Source: Eubacterium sp. (lineage in GTDB: Bacteria; Bacillota; Clostridia; Oscillospirales; Acutalibacteraceae). Taken from it: a stretch of DNA of 13,835 nt. The translations under genes and the position numbers were made by a program. This document shows, piece by piece, positions 1 through 5,992 of the stretch (its first letter is position 1; every line of letters starts with the position of its first letter). The stretch is from contig JAIDVA010000016.1 of NCBI GenBank assembly GCA_029059925.1, forward strand, positions 1 to 13,835, given 5' to 3'. The notes beneath the pieces are model-generated. The model saw only the letters and a program-made list of their open reading frames with translations, was not told the origin of the DNA and searched no databases.

Positions 1-8
1 GAATATGT

Positions 9-13
9 CTCCT
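9..13 (-). promoter_or_regulatory. Ribosome binding site of a gene beyond the left edge (probably rpsP)
   Basis: On the minus strand, just after the ffh stop, the sequence reads CTTAGGAGACATATTC up to the window edge. AGGAG is at the right distance for a start codon at or just past the edge. In many Firmicutes the gene after ffh is rpsP (ribosomal protein S16). The ribosome binding site is seen; the gene identity is inferred from that order. Confidence 0.55.
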
Positions 14-30
14 AAGGTTTATTTACTTCA

Positions 31-1431
31 TTAAAAACCGAACGGATTTGAGCCGCCGCCCATTTTACCCATCATTTTTTCGGCCATCTGCGGATTAGCC
101 TGCATCATGCGGCGCATCTTTTTGCTCATTCTCGGGCCGCCCTTGCCGCCGCCAAACTGCTTCATCATTTTCTGCATCTGTTTAAACTGAGCAAGAAGCT
201 TGTTAACATCCTCAACCTGCATACCACAGCCTGCTGCAATTCTGCGCTTGCGTGACGGATTTATGATATCCGGATGCTCCCTCTCCTGCTTTGTCATAGA
301 ATAAATGATAGCCTTGAATTTGTTAAATGCACTCTCGTCGATATCCTCATCCTTGATTTTACCGCCGATACCGGGAATCATTTTTATTGTATCCTTAAGA
401 CTGCCCATTCTTTCAATCTGGTCAAACTGATCAAGCAAATCGTTAAGGTCGAATTTATTTTTAGCAAGCTTTTTCTCAAGCTCTGCTGCCTTCTTTTCGT
501 CAAGTGCAAGCTCTGCCCTTTCGATAAAGGAAAGCACATCACCCATACCGAGAATACGGGATGCCATACGTGACGGATGGAAGGTTTCGAGATTATCAAG
601 CTTTTCGCCTGTACCGACAAATTTAATCGGCTTGCCTGTAACAGCTCTTACGGAAAGAGCAGCACCGCCTCGTGTATCACCATCCAGCTTTGTGAGGATA
701 ACACCATCAATACCGAGTGTTTCGTTAAAGCTTTTGGCAACATTTACAGCATCCTGACCGGTCATTGCATCAATAACAAGCAATATTTCGTGCGGATGAA
801 CAGTTGAACGGATATTTTTAAGCTCCTCCATAAGCTGCTCGTCAACATGAAGTCTGCCGGCTGTATCAAGAAATACATAGTCATTGCCGTGATCCTTCGC
901 AAACTTAACAGCCTCTTCGGCAATCTTAACAGGATTTTCAGTTCCCATTTCAAACACAGGAACACCAACCTGCTCACCGACAACCTGCAGCTGCTTGATC
1001 GCTGCGGGACGATAAACGTCACACGCAACAAGCAATGGTCTGTGACCTTCTTTTTTGAGTTTAAGAGCAAGCTTTGCGGAATGGGTTGTTTTACCACTAC
1101 CCTGAAGACCGCACATCATCACAATTGTTGGCGGATGATTGGCAATAGCAAGACGAGATTCATTACCGCCCATAAGCTCGGTAAGCTCTTCATTTACTAT
1201 TTTGATAACCATCTGACCGGGAGTAAGTGACTCCATAACATCGGCACCGATGGCTCTCTGGGTTACCTTAGCGGTGAATTCCTTTGATACCTTATAGTTA
1301 ACATCGGCCTCTAAAAGTGCAAGGCGAACCTCTCGCATTGCTTCTTTAACATCAGCCTCAGTTAATTTGCCTTTAGCACGCAGCTTTTTAAATGAATTTT
1401 CTAAGCGTTCGCTTAAGCCTTCAAATGCCAA
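31..1431 (-). CDS. ffh: Signal recognition particle protein Ffh (SRP54)
   Basis: Ffh is the GTPase of the bacterial signal recognition particle. It binds signal peptides with its M domain and SRP RNA, and docks on FtsY to deliver ribosomes to the membrane. The 466-residue product has the full family architecture: helical N domain (about 1-90), G domain with P-loop GLQGSGKTT (108-116), DTAGR (189-193) and TKLD (247-250), and a methionine-rich M domain (about 300-466) with the RNA-binding stretch NPSRKRRIAAGCG (391-403). The start is a TTG codon, preceded by TTAGGAG at 8-nt spacing. The first residues, MAFEGL, match the usual Ffh N-terminus, so the TTG start is well supported. It lies 33 nt downstream of ylxM on the same strand and is almost certainly cotranscribed with it. 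Length is normal. Confidence 0.98.
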   Translation of the reverse strand: MAFEGLSERLENSFKKLRAKGKLTEADVKEAMREVRLALLEADVNYKVSKEFTAKVTQRAIGADVMESLTPGQMVIKIVNEELTELMGGNESRLAIANHPPTIVMMCGLQGSGKTTHSAKLALKLKKEGHRPLLVACDVYRPAAIKQLQVVGEQVGVPVFEMGTENPVKIAEEAVKFAKDHGNDYVFLDTAGRLHVDEQLMEELKNIRSTVHPHEILLVIDAMTGQDAVNVAKSFNETLGIDGVILTKLDGDTRGGAALSVRAVTGKPIKFVGTGEKLDNLETFHPSRMASRILGMGDVLSFIERAELALDEKKAAELEKKLAKNKFDLNDLLDQFDQIERMGSLKDTIKMIPGIGGKIKDEDIDESAFNKFKAIIYSMTKQEREHPDIINPSRKRRIAAGCGMQVEDVNKLLAQFKQMQKMMKQFGGGKGGPRMSKKMRRMMQANPQMAEKMMGKMGGGSNPFGF

Positions 1432-1464
1432 GTAATCAACTCCTAAGCATCAGATAATTTACGT

Positions 1465-1830
1465 TTAACCCTCTTTAAGAAAAGAGGCAAGTGTTTTAAT
1501 GCGGGCAACGCAGTCATTAACCTCCATTGAAAGTGTGTGATTCAGATTATATTCATTAATAATCTCAGCACACTTTACAATTTCGTCAATGCCCTCCTTC
1601 ATCTCGTTAAAACGCTTTGCAAGACCGAGACGCTCCTCCATATCAAAGAGCTGAGCCTCCGCACGTTTTATGGAATCACGGACACCCTGACGGGTTATAC
1701 CCTCATTTTCAGCAATTTCGGAAAGAGAAAGGTCCTCCTCATAATAATAGATAAGGAAATCGTGCTGCTTTTGAGTAAGCATTTCGCCGTAAAAATCAAG
1801 TAAAAACGGAATTTCAAGATTCTTTGCCAC
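1465..1830 (-). CDS. ylxM: YlxM/p13-like helix-turn-helix protein, SRP operon
   Basis: This is the small acidic DNA-binding-like protein encoded just upstream of ffh in most Firmicutes, and it is thought to influence SRP expression or assembly. The start chosen here is GTG at 1830 (protein MAKNLEIPFLLDFYGEML, 121 aa), because AGGGAGAGG sits 5 nt upstream. A longer reading from a TTG at 1848 would put the ribosome binding site inside the gene. Visible features are an N-terminal DFYGEMLTQKQ segment typical of the family and a sigma-region-4-like helix-turn-helix, LSLSEIAENEGITRQGVRDSIKRAE (about residues 35-59). A weak hairpin (CCTCTTT/AAAGAGG) overlaps the last codons but has no T-tract, so read-through into ffh is expected. 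Confidence 0.93.
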   Translation of the reverse strand: MAKNLEIPFLLDFYGEMLTQKQHDFLIYYYEEDLSLSEIAENEGITRQGVRDSIKRAEAQLFDMEERLGLAKRFNEMKEGIDEIVKCAEIINEYNLNHTLSMEVNDCVARIKTLASFLKEG

Positions 1831-1857
1831 GATTGCCTCTCCCTTCAAAATTCAAGT

Positions 1858-1877
1858 GTAAAGTAATTAATCTTTAC
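1858..1877. repeat. Inverted repeat in the ylxM leader
   Basis: GTAAAG and CTTTAC (6-bp arms, 8-nt centre) lie between the ylxM promoter and its ribosome binding site, so they would be in the 5' leader. This could be a small hairpin or an operator. No regulator is known here. The octamer GTGTAAAG at its edge recurs at 1976-1983 in the same intergenic region. Confidence 0.35.
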
Positions 1878-1887
1878 AGCAGTTGGT

Positions 1888-1916
1888 ATTATACTAAAGT
1901 AAATGCACTATGTCAA
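1888..1916 (-). promoter_or_regulatory. Promoter of ylxM-ffh
   Basis: On the minus strand there is a consensus -35 TTGACA (1911-1916), a 17-bp spacer and a consensus -10 TATAAT (1888-1893). Transcription would start near 1881 and give a leader of about 50 nt before the GTG start. Both hexamers and the spacing are perfect for a vegetative sigma-A promoter. Confidence 0.85.
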
Positions 1917-1974
1917 GTAAAATTCAAATAAAAAATGCAATTAAATTTTAAGCAAAGCTATTGACACAATTTAT

Positions 1975-1999
1975 AGTGTAAAGCAAAAAGCTTTTCACT
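1975..1999. repeat. Inverted repeat upstream of the azlC promoter
   Basis: AGTGTAAAGC, AAAAA, GCTTTTCACT: 10-bp arms with one mismatch and a 5-nt centre. It lies about 18 bp upstream of the azlC -35 box. Its position suits a binding site for a regulator of azlCD, though a cruciform or chance repeat in AT-rich DNA is possible. No Lrp- or CodY-like regulator is encoded nearby. Confidence 0.35.
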
Positions 2000-2016
2000 A
2001 AATATTGTCGCAGATA

Positions 2017-2045
2017 TTGCAATAATCCGGAATATGCTATATAAT
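2017..2045 (+). promoter_or_regulatory. Promoter of azlC-azlD
   Basis: TTGCAA (2017-2022), 17-bp spacer, TATAAT (2040-2045). The start codon is 30 bp downstream, preceded by GAGAGGA. The hexamers and spacing fit a sigma-A promoter. Confidence 0.75.
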
Positions 2046-2074
2046 CTTAACGAAAAAATTTTCTGAGAGGATTT

Positions 2075-2782
2075 ATGGATAAAAACAAAAAAGCAACATT
2101 TCATTTTGCATTAAAAAAATCGCTGCCTGTTTTATTCGGCTATCTGTTTTTAGGCTCTGCCTTTGGCATAATGCTTTATGATGCAGGCTACAATTTCATA
2201 TGGGCAATATTTATTTCTTTGATTGTATATGCAGGGTCAGGTCAATTTCTTTTGGTATCACTTCTGTCAAGTGCTGCAGCTGTACCAACGGTTGCATTTA
2301 TGACACTGTTCATTAATTCAAGGCATATGTTCTACGGCCTGTCCTTTATTGAAAAATTCAAAAAGGGCGGCTGGCGATATCCGTTTATGATATTCTCACT
2401 CACGGATGAGACATATTCCGTCAACACCTCTTTTTCAACTGTACCCGATGATGTTAACGAAGCCAAAGCAAGATACTTAATCGGACTGTTTGACCATATA
2501 TATTGGATACTCGGTTCCGTTATCGGCTCGCTTGCCGGTCAGCTGATACCGATTGATTTTACGGGCATTGACTTTTCAATGACTGCGCTTTTTGTAGTAA
2601 TCTTCATTGACCTGCTGCTTGAGCAAAAGGGCAGAAGAAAGCTTGTCGGACTGATAGGCATTGTATGTGCAATACTCTGCCTTATCATTTTCGGTGCAGA
2701 TAATTTTATGCTGCCGACATTTGTTATCACGATTGCCGTACTTTCGGCAGGCAAATCCTATTTCAGCAAGGAGGTAGCGTAA
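2075..2782 (+). CDS. azlC: AzlC-type branched-chain amino acid exporter, large subunit
   Basis: AzlC and AzlD together form a branched-chain amino acid (and analogue) exporter in the cytoplasmic membrane, related to the YgaZ/YgaH valine exporter of E. coli. The 235-residue protein begins LKKSLPVLFGYLFLGSAFGIML, the usual AzlC opening. It then has the conserved membrane stretch IVYAGSGQFLLVSLL (about 51-65) and the FINSRHMFYGLSF motif (about 84-96), and continues with further hydrophobic helices and a charged loop containing SLTDETYSV. Length is typical. The next gene is azlD, whose ribosome binding site AAGGAGG lies inside the last codons of azlC, so the two are translationally linked. Confidence 0.94.
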   Translation: MDKNKKATFHFALKKSLPVLFGYLFLGSAFGIMLYDAGYNFIWAIFISLIVYAGSGQFLLVSLLSSAAAVPTVAFMTLFINSRHMFYGLSFIEKFKKGGWRYPFMIFSLTDETYSVNTSFSTVPDDVNEAKARYLIGLFDHIYWILGSVIGSLAGQLIPIDFTGIDFSMTALFVVIFIDLLLEQKGRRKLVGLIGIVCAILCLIIFGADNFMLPTFVITIAVLSAGKSYFSKEVA

Positions 2783-2783
2783 T

Positions 2784-3119
2784 ATGCCTCTTACAACAGA
2801 AAAAGCAATCATCGTAATCGTCGTTGCAGCAGTATGCACCTTTGCAACAAGACTGTTCCCCTTTGCACTGTTCGGCGGCAAAAAGGAAGTGCCCAAGTTT
2901 GTTAAATATTTAGGCGACATTCTCCCTGTAGCGATTATAGGTATATTGATTATATACTGCCTGCGGGATTTTATGAACGGCGATATCAATATAATCATCC
3001 CACAGCTGATTGCTGTTGCAGCAACTGCACTTATACATTTATGGAAGCGCAACACCCTGCTCAGCATAGCTGTCGGCACAATCGGCTATATGCTGCTGAT
3101 ACATTTTGTGTTTATATAA
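2784..3119 (+). CDS. azlD: AzlD-type branched-chain amino acid exporter, small subunit
   Basis: This is the small membrane partner of AzlC. The 111-residue protein has about four hydrophobic segments and the family pattern FATRLFPFALFG near residues 20-31, followed by FVKYLGDILPVAIIGILIIYCL (about 38-59). It starts one base after the azlC stop. An operon terminator follows immediately, so azlCD is a two-gene unit. Length and order are as in other Firmicutes. Confidence 0.92.
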   Translation: MPLTTEKAIIVIVVAAVCTFATRLFPFALFGGKKEVPKFVKYLGDILPVAIIGILIIYCLRDFMNGDINIIIPQLIAVAATALIHLWKRNTLLSIAVGTIGYMLLIHFVFI

Positions 3120-3124
3120 TAATT

Positions 3125-3150
3125 AAGAGCTGTGAAAAATCACAGCTCTT
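3125..3150. terminator. Bidirectional terminator between azlD and the carboxypeptidase gene
   Basis: A perfect 11-bp stem AAGAGCTGTGA/TCACAGCTCTT with an AAAA loop, followed by TTTTACTTTT on the plus strand. It lies 5 bp after azlD and 13 bp after the convergent minus-strand gene's stop, so it probably serves both, best for azlCD. Confidence 0.88.
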
Positions 3151-3163
3151 TTACTTTTAATAT

Positions 3164-4540
3164 TTATCTTCTTTGCGGTGGTGGGAGGTAATCGTCAGGT
3201 GAATTGTCACGCATTTCATTACGCTCCATTTTCTGCTGACGGCGTTTCTTTTTCTTCTTGCTGTTATTGATGTAAAGTATAACATAGGCAACAGCTAAAA
3301 GCACAATTACAACACCCACAAGCTTAACTATGGTTGAGCTGAAAAAGTCTTTAAGTGCATTAATAACTTTAAGGAAGGTTGACAGCTCCACATCATTTGC
3401 AGCAACCAAATCAACAGTTGCAATGATTTCATCACCATAAATTATATTCGCCTTACAGACATCCTGCCCCTTAACAACAGGTGCCTTAAGCACCTCAGGC
3501 TTTTCAAGTGTTTCAATAATAACAGCCGATTTGTCGAGTGCCGCAGGAACAATTACATTTGTGTCCTCCTTAGCAACAAGCTGAACACTGTCTGCGTCCT
3601 TACCATCCTCTACAGCAACCTCGCTCATAACCTCATTCTGACTGACAAGGGTTGTATATTTCAAGCTGTCAAATGCCCATTCAAACAAGGACTTTGCGTC
3701 AACAAAGGAGCATTTTGTGAGATAAGGCTCGTTGTTGATTGCCTGCTGAGGTGATTTCATTACAACTGCAAGATAGTTATAGCCATCCTTCGATGCCTTG
3801 GTAATTACGCAATATTCAGCTTCTGTTGTAGAGCCTGTTTTGATACCCTGTGCATACTCATAATAATAGGTTAAATAACCCTTATGAAGCATAAGATTCG
3901 TGTGGCCTAAATTCAAATCCTTATACTTGATATCGGTAGTTGTCGAATACTTTACAAATGCAGGATTTTTGAGTGCCGCAAGTGTTATTGTTGCCATATC
4001 ACGTGCTGTTGTATAATGATTACTGTCATGAAGACCGTCGGCATTTGTAAAATGAGTATCCTTACAGCCAAGTGACTGAACATAATTATTCATCTCGGTA
4101 ACAAAAGCATCAATACTGCCGGACACATATTCAGCAAGCATTTGGCTTGAATCACAGGCAGAATACACCATTGTAAGATATAACAGCTCGTCAATAGTCA
4201 GTTCCTCACCAACCTCAATGCCTGCAACCTGTGCACCTGTGCCGAGAATGGAATCATAAGCATTCTGGCTCATTGTTGTTTTTGCATTAAAATCACTTAC
4301 CTTATTGATAGCAACCATTGTTGTTACAATTTTCGTCAGTGATGCAGGATATAATCTTTCGTCTGCGTTTTTTTGAGCTACAACAGGATAGGAATCATCA
4401 TCAAGATTGATAAGCATATATGCCTCGGCATAAATTTTTCTGTCAGGCTCATAAGTAGCTGCGTTTGCCGAAAAAGGTACGCAGAATACCGAAATAATTA
4501 AAATAATAAGAGTTAAAATATAAGAAAGTGTTCTTTTCAT
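3164..4540 (-). CDS. Membrane-anchored D-alanyl-D-alanine carboxypeptidase (DacF/PBP5-like)
   Basis: This family removes the terminal D-alanine of peptidoglycan stem peptides outside the cell (peptidase S11). The 458-residue protein has a signal peptide (about 1-27, ending SANA), the nucleophile motif S67-L-T-K70 in YPASLTK, and K234-T-G in QGIKTGST. A beta-rich C-terminal region (about 300-385) follows, then a real transmembrane helix at about 404-424 and a Lys/Arg-rich cytoplasmic tail. Many PBP5 homologues anchor by an amphipathic helix instead. The second active-site motif, normally S-x-N, reads S127-A-C129 (VYSACDSS), a cysteine in place of the usual asparagine. The rest looks intact, so an active enzyme is still likely. 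The ribosome binding site is a modest AAAGGTG. Monocistronic between two terminator or promoter regions. Confidence 0.92.
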   Translation of the reverse strand: MKRTLSYILTLIILIISVFCVPFSANAATYEPDRKIYAEAYMLINLDDDSYPVVAQKNADERLYPASLTKIVTTMVAINKVSDFNAKTTMSQNAYDSILGTGAQVAGIEVGEELTIDELLYLTMVYSACDSSQMLAEYVSGSIDAFVTEMNNYVQSLGCKDTHFTNADGLHDSNHYTTARDMATITLAALKNPAFVKYSTTTDIKYKDLNLGHTNLMLHKGYLTYYYEYAQGIKTGSTTEAEYCVITKASKDGYNYLAVVMKSPQQAINNEPYLTKCSFVDAKSLFEWAFDSLKYTTLVSQNEVMSEVAVEDGKDADSVQLVAKEDTNVIVPAALDKSAVIIETLEKPEVLKAPVVKGQDVCKANIIYGDEIIATVDLVAANDVELSTFLKVINALKDFFSSTIVKLVGVVIVLLAVAYVILYINNSKKKKKRRQQKMERNEMRDNSPDDYLPPPQRR

Positions 4541-4568
4541 AGACTTGACACCTTTAGCTGAAAAATAT

Positions 4569-4574
4569 ATTATA
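4569..4574 (-). promoter_or_regulatory. Probable -10 box of the carboxypeptidase gene
   Basis: On the minus strand TATAAT lies 28 bp before the ATG, in very AT-rich DNA. No good -35 hexamer is seen at 16-18 bp, so this is a half-supported promoter. Confidence 0.4.
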
Positions 4575-4592
4575 TTAGTAGTTTAACATTTT

Positions 4593-4621
4593 TTGATTTT
4601 GTTTTAAAGACTATTTTATAT
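4593..4621 (+). promoter_or_regulatory. Probable promoter of the phosphoesterase gene
   Basis: TTGATT (4593-4598), 17-bp spacer, TTATAT (4616-4621). Both hexamers are near consensus and the start codon follows 28 bp downstream. It lies in the divergent AT-rich gap shared with the carboxypeptidase gene. Confidence 0.5.
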
Positions 4622-4649
4622 ATTTTTTATTAATATTTTGGAGAAATTT

Positions 4650-5327
4650 ATGATTTATATTACAGGCGACACACACGGTGACATTTCCTGCTTAAAAAAC
4701 CCTAAGCTGGGCAAGCTTGGTGAAAAGGATATTTTAATTGTATGCGGCGATTTCGGCTTTATCTGGGATCCTGAAAATCCGACAGAAAAAAAGAATATGG
4801 AATGGCTGAAAAAAAGGAAATACACAATTTGCTTTGTTGACGGCGCACACGAGAATTTTGATATTCTCAACTCATATACACCATACCGCTGGAAAGGTGG
4901 AAATGCCCACAAAATTGCAGATAATATCTATCACCTGATGCGCGGCGAGGTTTTCACCTTTGAGGGCAAAACCTTTTTTGTTATGGGCGGCGGAGAAAGT
5001 GATGACGCATTTATGCGAGAAAAAGGCACCTCCTGGTGGGAGGACGAGCTTCCGAATGCCGAGGAATTAAGAAACGGTGCAATGAATCTGAGTGACAGTG
5101 ATAAAAACATCAACTATATCCTCACTTACGAAGCACCGACAATCGCTAAGGAAATTCTTAAGCAGCGCACAAATCACAATATTCTTATAACACCGCTTAA
5201 CACCTATCTGCAGGAAATCATGCACAATGTTGATTATATGCACTGGTATTTCGGCTCACTGCATATTGACTTGAATATCAGCAAAAAAATGACTGCTGTA
5301 TTCAATGAATTCATACAGGTATCCTAA
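4650..5327 (+). CDS. Calcineurin-like metallophosphoesterase homologue with a degenerate second metal site
   Basis: The start is the ATG at 4650, because GGAG lies 6 nt upstream; an in-frame TTG at 4638 would swallow that site. The 225-residue product opens MIYITGDTHGD, the phosphoesterase motif D-x-H (D7, H9), followed by CGDFGF (D34). It keeps the sequence landmarks of a small Firmicutes phosphoesterase family. Three usual metal ligands are replaced: GNHE reads G65-A66-H67-E68, the later histidine (usually T-H-x-x-P) reads T159-Y160-E-A-P, and GHxH reads G202-S203-L-H205. The ligands left (D7, H9, D34, H205) are those normally holding metal 1 plus the bridging Asp. The protein may be a single-metal enzyme or a non-catalytic homologue. 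No frameshift is seen and the gene has its own promoter and terminator, so it is probably functional in some sense. The substrate is unknown. Confidence 0.88.
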   Translation: MIYITGDTHGDISCLKNPKLGKLGEKDILIVCGDFGFIWDPENPTEKKNMEWLKKRKYTICFVDGAHENFDILNSYTPYRWKGGNAHKIADNIYHLMRGEVFTFEGKTFFVMGGGESDDAFMREKGTSWWEDELPNAEELRNGAMNLSDSDKNINYILTYEAPTIAKEILKQRTNHNILITPLNTYLQEIMHNVDYMHWYFGSLHIDLNISKKMTAVFNEFIQVS

Positions 5328-5329
5328 TA

Positions 5330-5373
5330 AAAAAGCACCGAATAGGGAAATATTACCCTATTGGGTGCTTTTT
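5330..5373. terminator. Terminator after the phosphoesterase gene, also facing the XRE gene
   Basis: AAAAAGCACC and AATAGGG pair with CCCTATT and GGTGCTTTTT around an 8-nt loop, with one G/G mismatch. The flanks are A-rich on one side and T-rich on the other, so it can act in both directions. It sits 2 bp after the plus-strand stop and 26 bp after the minus-strand XRE stop. Confidence 0.87.
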
Positions 5374-5399
5374 ATTCAACAATTTTATCGGAGTTCGGT

Positions 5400-5618
5400 T
5401 TATCTGTTGTTACCTGTAATTATGTAATTCAAATCGCATTTGAGATGTTTGCATATATTGTCTATGGTTGTAAGATTTGGCTTTGTTATTCCTCTTTCAA
5501 TCTGGCTGATATAACCCACGCTGACATCCATAAGCTCAGCTAATTTCTGTTGTGTGATATCTGCTATTTTGCGTGATTTCTGAATTCTCTTACCTATTAA
5601 TTTATAGTCAATACTCAT
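5400..5618 (-). CDS. Small XRE-family (Cro/CI-type) transcriptional regulator
   Basis: A single helix-turn-helix domain protein. The start chosen is the ATG at 5618 (MSIDYKLIGKRIQKSRK, 72 aa), because AGGAGG (5623-5628) lies 4 nt upstream; a further in-frame ATG at 5642 has no such site. The helix-turn-helix spans about residues 22-45 (TQQKLAELMDVSVGYISQIERG), with the typical IERG turn, then TKPNLTTIDNICKHLKCDLNYIITG. There is no ligand-binding or protease domain. No phage genes or toxin gene lie beside it, so the target is unknown. The palindromes upstream (5674-5720) suggest autoregulation or control of something divergent. Confidence 0.9.
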   Translation of the reverse strand: MSIDYKLIGKRIQKSRKIADITQQKLAELMDVSVGYISQIERGITKPNLTTIDNICKHLKCDLNYIITGNNR

Positions 5619-5673
5619 ATTGCCTCCTAAAAACATCAACAAAAATTGTGCTCTAAAGCACTACTAATTTTAG

Positions 5674-5687
5674 TGTATTATAATACA
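5674..5687. promoter_or_regulatory. Palindromic -10 region upstream of the XRE gene
   Basis: TGTATTATAATACA is a perfect 14-bp palindrome that presents TATAAT on both strands (plus 5679-5684, minus 5677-5682). On the minus strand it is placed to drive the XRE gene with a leader of about 50 nt. No strong -35 was found for either direction, which fits a regulated promoter. Confidence 0.5.
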
Positions 5688-5701
5688 TAAGTAACGTAGA
5701 A

Positions 5702-5720
5702 TTGTTCGTTTATCGAACAA
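5702..5720. promoter_or_regulatory. Operator-like inverted repeat upstream of the XRE gene
   Basis: TTGTTCG-TTTAT-CGAACAA: perfect 7-bp arms around 5 nt. It lies about 20 bp upstream of the minus-strand -10, that is at its -35 zone, where a repressor or activator would act. Small XRE proteins often bind repeats of this size next to their own gene. Which protein binds here is inference. Confidence 0.5.
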
Positions 5721-5793
5721 AATTTTAATTAAGAGAGAAATTTATGTATTATTTCCATATGATTTTCAGCATCTTTTAGAGCAAAAATTGATC

Positions 5794-5835
5794 AAAAGCA
5801 AAGCACCGAGTTTAAAAACTCGGTGCTTTGCTTTT
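5794..5835. terminator. Terminator hairpin with a perfect 20-bp stem
   Basis: AAAAGCAAAGCACCGAGTTT pairs over its full length with its complement around a 2-nt AA centre. On the minus strand it is the first strong terminator after the hydrolase gene (158 nt past the stop) and so probably ends the operon starting at 9872. On the plus strand it would end any short transcript begun in the XRE control region. The stem is long for a bacterial terminator. Confidence 0.8.
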
Positions 5836-5886
5836 ATGTTTCTGTACAATATAAAACCATTGTAATTTGACGATTCCGTAATTAGC

Positions 5887-5905
5887 GGGCGCACAATGTG
5901 CGCCC
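5887..5905. repeat. GC-rich palindrome of dispersed-repeat type
   Basis: GGGCGCACA-A-TGTGCGCCC, a perfect 9-bp inverted repeat in otherwise AT-rich DNA, flanked by GC on one side and CTAC on the other. Short elements built like this (GTAGGGGCG...CGCCCGC on the complement) are my recollection of a common intergenic repeat in gut Clostridia. Only one copy is in this window, so the repeat status is inferred. It lies in the 3' tail of the operon transcript. Confidence 0.5.
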
Positions 5906-5992
5906 CTACTGTGCATATCGTAATAAAATACGCACCATTCTGCGAATAATCATAATCTTTTAAACGGTTTGGTTTTCGTTTCGGGAATTCAT

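Larger units (their letters stand above)
5619..5992. other. Gene-poor, palindrome-rich spacer between the XRE and hydrolase genes
   Basis: This 374-bp stretch has no convincing normal gene. It holds the XRE leader hairpin GTGCT-CTAA-AGCAC (5648-5661), a TATAAT-containing palindrome (5674-5687), a larger operator-like repeat (5702-5720), a very long terminator hairpin (5794-5835) and a GC-rich palindrome (5887-5905). A tiny plus-strand reading frame (5744-5779, MYYFHMIFSIF) follows a GAGAGAAA stretch and ends before the terminator. It is too short to call as a gene. Confidence 0.6.

Noticed and set aside
1961..1966. TTGACA as the -35 box of azlC
   Set aside because: No -10 hexamer lies 16-18 bp downstream. 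The pair TTGCAA-N17-TATAAT at 2017-2045 is a much better promoter.
2576..3079. A 167-codon open frame on the minus strand opposite azlC and azlD
   Set aside because: azlC and azlD match their families along their full length on the plus strand, with ribosome binding sites and a terminator. The antisense product is of low-complexity, non-family composition.
5361..5543. A 60-codon plus-strand frame beginning in the terminator and running antisense to the XRE gene
   Set aside because: It starts inside a terminator hairpin, has no ribosome binding site, and lies opposite a clear helix-turn-helix gene.
5702..5720. TTGTTCG/CGAACAA as a LexA (SOS) box
   Set aside because: The Gram-positive LexA site has CGAAC to the left and GTTCG to the right. 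Here the half-sites are in the opposite order with a 5-nt centre, so it does not fit.
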